Shown here: in pieces, positions 56,702-64,000 of the stretch
Numbering within the stretch: the first letter of the stretch is position 1
How the letters are laid out: each line of letters begins with the position of its first letter
Assembly: GCF_963259705.1 (NCBI RefSeq)
Contig: NC_081842.1
Coordinates: forward strand, 90,882,433 to 90,946,432
Direction: 5' to 3'
Source: Myotis daubentonii
Taxonomy: Eukaryota; Chordata; Mammalia; Chiroptera; Vespertilionidae
DNA length: 64,000 nt
Made by a program: the position numbers and the translations under genes
Notes under the pieces: model-generated
Database searches by the model: none
What the model saw: only the letters and a program-made list of their open reading frames with translations
Told to the model about the DNA's origin: nothing

Positions 56702-58181
56702 AAAGTGCTGTGCAGGCTTTTCTTTGAGTCTCTTACTAATACTAATGAAAGCAATTTAACTAAAATCCCATAACGCTGTTCAATGAAAACTCTGGTTTGA
56801 CCCCATAGTCTCTGAAAACTGTGTGATGGAGCGGGCCCTTTAACTCTGACAGTTAAATATTTATCTATAGTAACAGGTTCATTTCTGCCCTTAGTCATTG
56901 AGGCCAAGCTATGCACTGACTGATATGCCTGTAGGTGATTTCAACTTCTCTTTCATGTACAACTTACTGCTTTTAAGAAAGGAAAAGGGAAAAGTGAGGA
57001 ATTATTAAAAACAGAATTCACAAGGTTAAAAGCTAGAAAAATATTCATAGTAATGACAGTTTCTTCCAATTTTCAGAACTTAGTTAATAATTAATATTTT
57101 TCAACTAAATAAGAAACTTTTCTGCTGCCACCCTGACAAAGTAATTGTGGTTTTACTAATAATATATTTAGAAAATCAGGTAAAATTATAAGAAAATATT
57201 AGAAATTAAATGATGGAATATAAATATCTACTTTAAAAGACCTTCCATTAAAGTGTGAAAAGGCATATCTCAGTCATGGATATCTTCTTTTTCTTCTTCT
57301 TCATCTTCTTTTTTTTTTTTTTTTGAGAAAAAGACAGATGATTACCCTTCATTGGTGAGACATTTGAATTATTCTACTGAGATTCATTTCATTTCACCAT
57401 AAATTAAGCTGTTCAATTCAACATTTTCAATATTACCTGCTATTGAAGGGACATCAGTAATGACTAAGAATAAGTTGCTAGATCAGCTATATTTATATTA
57501 AACAGAATGTTTGTAATTATTGTCATAAGGTGAGCTGTTGCTTTGATATCATGTAATCTTTTTCCTTTCTTATGATCTTTCATTTAACTAAACAGCACAC
57601 TGAAATGGTAAATTTCCAAAGCATATACTGTGTAAATAGTACTTTACTATTCAAGTTTTTATTCTAAATAGCAATATATGATTAATTTTAAGCATCTGTT
57701 ATACCTCTGACAAATATTTTTAAATTAAAAACACAATAATATGTATATATTTAGAATTATTATTTGGCCTTATGATTTTAAAGTAGTATTGTATAATTTC
57801 CAAGAATTTTGTTCTCAATACAATTTTCCAAAATGAATGGTAGTCAAGTTTGATAGATATGAAAGTAAGATCAAAGTTATCTGTTAATTCATAATATTTT
57901 AATATAAATATTGGGAGCAGTAGATAAAATAGATTTTAAATCAGTGGTTTATTTGTAGCCACTTATTTGTATAATGCAAAATAGGAACAACTTTGTTCTG
58001 ATATCTGTCACAGTACCTAAATTCATAATAAACTGTCTCTTGATCACCATACAAGATAAAAGTTTATTATTTACTTAAAGTTAAAAATTAATATAGACAC
58101 CTTCACCCATACCTAAATCTTCTCCATTTTCATCTTCTTTTAAAACTTGCCAGATAATATTGTGTATAATGATACACTTTT
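56702..58181. other. AT-rich single-copy DNA
   Basis: Only a (TTC)n tract at 57283-57324 stands out. No gene. Confidence 0.5.
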
Positions 58182-58198
58182 AGAAAATTGACATCTTT

Positions 58199-58409
58199 TT
58201 TTTCCTTTATATATTTTATTGATTTTTTACAGAGAGGAAGGGAGAGAGATAGAGAGTTAGAAACATCGATGAGAGAGAAACATCGATCAGCTGCCTCCAG
58301 CACATCCCTATGTGCCCGCAACCCAGGTACATGACCTTGACCGGAATCAAACCTGGGACCTTTCAGTCCACAGGCCGACGCTCTATCCACTGAGCCAAAC
58401 CGTTTTGGC
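58199..58409 (-). mobile_element. Ves SINE, antisense
   Basis: Perfect 17-bp TSD, agaaaattgacatcttt, at 58182-58198 and 58410-58426. Minus strand shows the A box inverse near 58388-58400 and the B box near 58345-58357, then the body and T-rich end. Clean TSD implies recent insertion. Confidence 0.93.
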
Positions 58410-58689
58410 AGAAAATTGACATCTTTACCATGGTGTACATTTAGACTGCTTATCTTAACAAGTTTAAAGGGAGTTTATAGGTCTTTTTCTTTATTGGGTA
58501 ATAGAATATTATAAAAACAAATTATTCTTAAAAGGTAAATTATTCATTGCAAAGATGACCATATAATACGTATCTACTTTTGCCCAGGCATCTGGACAGA
58601 TTGATTCCAGGAAATAAAAGTAAGAAGAAGAAAAAAGATGTAATGTACATCAGCAACAGCAGTAGCATTTGAAATTTTAGGGGCTACAG

Positions 58690-58865
58690 GGGTGATATTA
58701 ACTACCTTATGAGATCAATGTGTTCTCATTTATTCCTCATATCAATCCTATGAGAAGAATAATATATTGATTTTACAGATGAGAAAACTGAAGCTTAGAT
58801 TGTTTAGAAAGTTGTCCAATATTGAACTTTTATTTGAACCCAAATCACTAATCCTCTTCTTCAGT
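58690..58865 (-). mobile_element. MIR SINE remnant
   Basis: Antisense MIR core 'ttttacagatgagaaaactg' at 58772-58791 with flanking MIR-like sequence on both sides. Confidence 0.6.
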
Positions 58866-58869
58866 CTAT

Positions 58870-61800
58870 TACTTGAACTCCCAATAATCATTGTTCTTGA
58901 GAGAGGAACATTTCTCCAGTTTATATTCATAGGCAGGGGGAGTCTATATAAGTCCATAAAGTAAACATAAAGACCAGTTTGTATGCTTTGTTCTTGATGT
59001 GTCCCTTCATACACGGCAGTAGTGTCATGCATAGGTGAAGTTCTATAAAAGCATTTCACTGAGGAACCCACCATTATGCGCCAGCTCTACAACTGTCAAA
59101 TAGTCTGGCTGGATTTAGGGATAACATTATGAATGTAGACTTCAAAAACCAACTGGACTTTCAAAAAATTGTTCAATTTAAGTTTATAATAACAATTGTT
59201 GACAAATAACATAAGTTTAACTAGCATATCCATATATAAATTGTTGAATTTGAAGCAAAGTAGTTTCTCAGTTAAACTGCCATGAACATCAGTTACAAAG
59301 TAAATATAAGTATATGAAATAAGTGGCATTTCAAATACACCAATTAAATATTTAAGAATAATCTGAAATATGAATGTTTTGGCTTTAAATTAGTGACTGT
59401 AAGCCAATATTTCTGACAGTTGAATACTGATTAAATGCAGTTGGCTTTTGAGACCACTCTTATAAATAACAAGGAAAACCAGCCTTAAATTAAAGCAATG
59501 CACTTAATTCCTTTCCTTAGTAGGGAATGTGCTTCAAAATGACTGCAATGATTCCATAAATACTTGTTTTAACTGAAAGAAGAGATTACTATGAAACCTC
59601 TAACTATTACAGCTGTGGACTACACATAAATTAAAATAGTCTTAAAATAAGAGTTTAAAAGAGAGCTGTGAATAAAATGACATAAATTAAAGTCACTAAA
59701 TGATTAATGTTTTTTTGACTTGATATTTGGTTTTGTATTTTCAAACGTCTCCACAGTTTGGAGGCATATAAAACCCAGTGGATAAAGAAGTAGGATATGT
59801 GATTAATGTGATTAGAATCATCATCATAAGTTTACAAATTTAAATAGTGGAAGAAAAATGATGTCAGTAGTTTTGGGCTAACATTTGTTGAGGAAAATCT
59901 AAGAACAGTAAATCTTCAGAGTAAGAATTTACTAAATAAGCAGCTAAAATAACTTGTAGAATATTGAATAAGAGAGCTCTCTTTAGAAAGATATGAAGAC
60001 AGAGAAAAAAAAAAACACAATACCAGCAAGTCTAAATGAACTAATCTATAATAAAGTTACATAAAGATATCTTATTCTTAGAATGCACTTTCCTTTGATT
60101 TGGGATGATAAATTTGTTTTGTGTAGAAAACAAGATTAGGGTTATATGTAGACTTTGCATATTGTATGTCATAAGAAAAAACTAAATAGAAGTTTTATAT
60201 TTAAATACATAACTTTGTATCTTGCTTATATAGTAAAGGATTGCTCTGCCACTTCTCCTCCTCCAAAAAAAAAAGTCATCATTTATGGTAGTGGGTGTGT
60301 GTGTGTGTGGGGTCTATCTATAAAATCTATTTGTAAGAATTCAGACTTTGTTTCTATCCATATATGCAACCATATGAAAATAGTCCTCCTTTCATGTAGG
60401 ATAAGTAATTTGAATTTTTGGTTTTCTAAATTCAGATTTTATGTGCATTCATATCTATCTTTCATTTTCTAGTTTTAAACTTAAATATATACTTTCATTT
60501 TGTAAAACTAAAATAACCCTTGGTGAAGATGTAAGAAATGGAATGCAAATGGGAATTCTTTTGTGCTTTTGTGTGGTGTTTGCTCACTTTTCACCTTGTT
60601 ATCTACAAAACATGAAAATGCCTGGGTAGGCACAGCACATCAGTCTGACAGGTTGTCACCACACTCAGGCCAGTGCTGGTTTCCTGATTGCTTGATGTGC
60701 CAGATATATTGTGATGGATTTTTTAAAAATCTGTAAAACCTGTGTTCATTATCCAAATCACAGGATTTTTTCAGCATTTGAAGGGAAAATAAAAAAAAGA
60801 TTTGAAGCAATACCATTTAGTATAAATAAACCTCTGCCCAGCATAAACTTGAGTCTATTTTATCACAGGTTTTCACTATTACAAAAGAGCAGAGTAATTG
60901 TATTGAACCAAGAGAGGATGTATAAGAACATAATACACTTCAAGTATAAATTATTTCCTATTATAGGTATTGGGCAAAAACATCTAATAAGAATTTAATT
61001 CAAATGTTCAAAGGTAGTTATTGATTTTAACAGATATGCTTATAAGTAAACAACATGGGGATATGACGTCCCCCTTAGAATTATTCTCTTCCTATTTGTT
61101 TTTAAATATTTCATTCATGAAAATTCATTATTGTCTTTTATTAAAAAAATCATAGAACTTGAAAATAGCTTCCATATACTGGTTTATATAATACAGCTCT
61201 AAAACACAATTTGTTATATTATTCTTACTTCTTTAACTATCTAATTACAAAACATTGTTTTTGATTACCTGACAAATACTTGTGATGTACTCAGGTTCAT
61301 TAAAATTTAACTAGAAGATCATTGTATATTTCTGTTGAAATATGTTTATGAGAAAATTCATATCTGCTTTATAAGGACAGCACCTAGAGGATGCCTCTCA
61401 TTGTTGAAGAACATTATCTTAAAAAAGCATCCCTGGAACTTCATTTATTTTTTAAAAAATATAAAACAAAGGACATCTTACTTACAATAGGAAGTCAATG
61501 GGAAGTAGATTTCATCTCAAAATAACTTCTTAAAAACTAGAACTAAGAAAAAAATGCATGCCCATAAGAAGCTTTATTCTTTCAAATCTTGAAGAGGTAT
61601 TTGACTAAAGTTAGAAACTATTCATAGGCTGAGTCACATTAAAAAAAAATGACAGCATCAAGTGGAGGCAGAGCTAGATAAATTTTAAGAGCATTGAACT
61701 TTTTAATTGTAGTGCTATCCCAGAACCAAGATTTTGGGTCTTATCCAAGTTATTTGAAATCATTGCTGAAAATATATTTTCAGAATTGCACAACTTTTAA

Positions 61801-62682
61801 AAAAGTATTTTTAGAACATATAACATTGGTATGTTTAATACTTTTACAGAAATTCTTGTTGGCACTGACAGAATTAATTATTAGCAAAATAAAGATTTGC
61901 TACTCAATTTTATGTTTTAAATTAGGAACACTTCTTAAAATGAATTTTTACTTTTTTTTTTGGTTTAGAATAGTCCCAATATTATATCTACATACATATC
62001 TATGCATTGATTGATTGTTTTTATACATGGCTATATGTGTTTTTATGTGTATTTATTCTTTGCTCTAAGAATTTTTGTAGAACATTCTATTTCTATGCAA
62101 AATTTTATTATGCGGTTGTCTACAGTGAAATAAAAGCCAAATGATTATATTAACTATATTAGGTCCTTTGTTTCAAAACAGTACATGATCTACCAATTTG
62201 TAGCTGTTCATTTTTTAATATCATATATTTAGCTTAAATTCTATTGCATGGAAATTCATCACTCTGTACACATGGACTTCCCAAAAGAAAAGATATGAAG
62301 CTTTTGGATATAAGTCAATTCTGCTTGCCAACAGTTTAAACTTTGACATCATATTTGTAGTGACTACTCACACATTTGAGAATAACTATCAGTTTCATTA
62401 AAAGGCATTTAATCACACTTTGTATTTGTGTTTTTTTATAATAGATTTTAAAATGATTTTTATCAGTTGGTGTGTTGGTTCTCGTTTGTCTCGTTAGAAT
62501 TTCTGACAGTGTGCAATTTAGAATATTTAGTTACAAATTCTCTTTGCTTCTATATAAGCAATGTTGACATTGAGATTTGGGACAGGAGGTGGTGGCAGAA
62601 TTCTTCCTTAATGATAAGTGAAATGCCTCATTATACTGTCTAAATCTCTTTCTGAGGGGTTAAAAAAATATTGTATTTCCTA
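58870..62682. other. AT-rich single-copy DNA
   Basis: Nearly 4 kb without a recognised repeat or gene. Contains a GT run at 60295-60309 and a few high-complexity blocks (for example 60610-60715) that could be conserved non-coding. Frames up to 108 codons have no known domain. Confidence 0.5.
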
Positions 62683-62977
62683 TCATATCTAATAATAGAT
62701 AAACATGGTAATTGACCGTACCTTCACTACGCCTCCCATGGGCTAATCAGTGCAATATGCAAATTAACCGCCAACAAAGATGGTGGTTAATTTGTATTCG
62801 TAGGTTCGAAGCGGCGGAGCAAAGACTGAAGGCAGCTCCGGCCAGTGCAGCGAAGGCTTGAAGGCGGCTCCAGCCAGAACGAAGGCCTGGGTCCCGGGTG
62901 CCGGAGGAAAACCGGTGCCAGCAGCCAGGGGAAGGGAAGGCCTATTGCACGAATCTTTTCATGCAACAGGCCTCTAG
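62683..62977 (+). mobile_element. HeliBat-type Helitron, 295 bp
   Basis: Starts TCATATCTAATAATAGATAA (one mismatch from the TCCTATCTAATAATAG form) with A before it, ends with a decayed hairpin (TTGCACGAATCTTTTCATGCAA) and CAGGCCTCTAG, then T. The GC-rich centre holds an imperfect 18-bp duplication (GAAGGCAGCTCCGGCCAG/GAAGGCGGCTCCAGCCAG). Same subfamily start as 20305. Confidence 0.92.
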
Positions 62978-63755
62978 TTGAGTATAAAAGACACATTTCT
63001 AAAGGGGCAAAGGAAAGGAATAAGTGATCTTCAGTGTATCTTAATTCTCAGAAGTCCTTTAGTACTAACTCTTGAAATACTGCCACTGATGAGTCAGATT
63101 TAGATAAGCCAAAGTCTTCCCTCTTGTAGCTTGTAGTCAAAAGAACCAAATTTAATTCAGCTAATGATAGCAAGTATTCAGTGGTATATTTAACTGATTG
63201 TCAGTGATCTGTATGGCCAAGAGGACTGAGTGAAATGGAAAGAATATTAGTACAATTAGACTACACTGTAGTTGGTTTTAAAGGATCATTTCCTTCCTTC
63301 TTTTCTCTTTTCACGCTTCCCTCTTTCTTTTCTTCTTGACAGTTTAAGTTCCAACATCATCCATTTGTTTCTAAAGAAAATCCATTTCCAACCAGTTAAT
63401 ATCTATAAATCTAGGTACTAGTGATATCTATTTTTCCCTTCTAATTTCAGGAAAAAAAAAATACTGCCTGACATGATGCTTATATTTGCACCCACTGATC
63501 ATCAATCCTCATGGTGTCTGGAGTGCTGAAGTAACAAGCACAGTGACGGCACCCTGCACGTTCTCTGCAACAGGATTTATTAAATTGTGTTTTAATTTTC
63601 TGGGTGGAGTTTTTGTTTCCCTGTTAGATCTTGAAGCTAAAGGTCTAACTGATGTTTTATTTCTCCCATTTTTAATTTAACAAAGTGTCTGGCACTCTGG
63701 TGTTCAGTTGCTCTTCATTCAGTCCATATTTGTTGAAGGAAATGCAGTTATGTTT
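62978..63755. other. Single-copy DNA
   Basis: A pyrimidine-rich tract lies at 63290-63340. No gene or repeat recognised. Confidence 0.5.
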
Positions 63756-63759
63756 ATGA

Positions 63760-63975
63760 GAAAATAATAATTGCTATCCTCATTGAGCACTTAACATGTG
63801 CCTGGTACTCCTATGATAGCATTACTGTCATTATCTGACCAGGCAGGAAGTTAAGGCAGAGAGAGGTTAAGTAAATCACATAAAATAACAACTAATGAGT
63901 GGATTTGACTCACTCATAATTACTGGAGTCCTTGCTCCTAACCACTGTGCTAAGCACTAACAAGTGTAATTTGAG
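63760..63975 (-). mobile_element. MIR SINE remnant
   Basis: 'tgagcacttaacatgtgcct' at 63784-63803, core words near 63840-63875 ('agagaggttaagtaaatcac' at 63859-63878) and the tRNA side to about 63970. Near full length. Confidence 0.65.
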
Positions 63976-64000
63976 GAGTGGCTAGGATTCATCCTGTTCA

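Overview
This is a stretch of nuclear DNA from a vesper bat (family Vespertilionidae). The diagnosis rests on repeats seen together: many HeliBat-type Helitrons (5' TC, 3' hairpin plus CTAG, inserted between A and T), tRNA-derived Ves SINEs, bat-type LINE-1 3' ends, a SPIN-like hAT element and hAT MITEs of the kind amplified in vesper bats. The genus cannot be settled by eye. No host protein-coding exon, rRNA, functional tRNA or CRISPR array can be supported. The window looks intergenic or deep intronic: AT-rich single-copy DNA broken up by GC-rich Helitron islands.

Layout. 1-12 kb: L2 remnants, one Ves SINE with a perfect target-site duplication (TSD), a SPIN-like hAT, an old L1, a MER1-group hAT, a younger L1 (7526-9515) with a second L1 tail nested in it, and a long decayed L2. 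11.7-25.3 kb: the first Helitron cluster (11720, 12924, 20305, 22485, 22910, 24668), a Ves SINE, a palindromic hAT MITE next to MER5A, and a three-layer nest in which an L2 holds a mariner MITE that holds a HeliBat. 25.5-32.7 kb: L1 tails, a stacked L1 complex around 27.8-29.2 kb, short HeliBats at 30070 and 31032, and an MLT1-type solo LTR. 33-39.4 kb: a possible conserved regulatory block near 33.1-33.2 kb, Ves-type SINEs, an L2, a 2.4-kb half-L1 (HAL1-like) element with its whole 5' end, and a hAT MITE. 41.3-49.8 kb: the second Helitron cluster with the longest copies (1340 and 1134 bp), GC-rich minisatellite cargo, a head-to-tail HeliBat composite and an inverted pair of the same subfamily. 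50-64 kb: L2, LTR remnants, L1 tails, a Ves SINE with a perfect 17-bp TSD, a short HeliBat (62683-62977) and long AT-rich single-copy stretches.

No element looks autonomous. The Helitrons lack a Rep/helicase frame, the mariner and hAT copies are MITE-sized, and the L1 and L2 frames are truncated or broken. The most informative material is structural: nesting order, tandem and tail-to-tail Helitrons, differing minisatellite copy number between copies of one HeliBat subfamily, recurrent YY1-like motifs in HeliBat 5' ends, and a few single-copy blocks with enhancer-like composition. I did not find a clear new biological system. The findings are graded accordingly.
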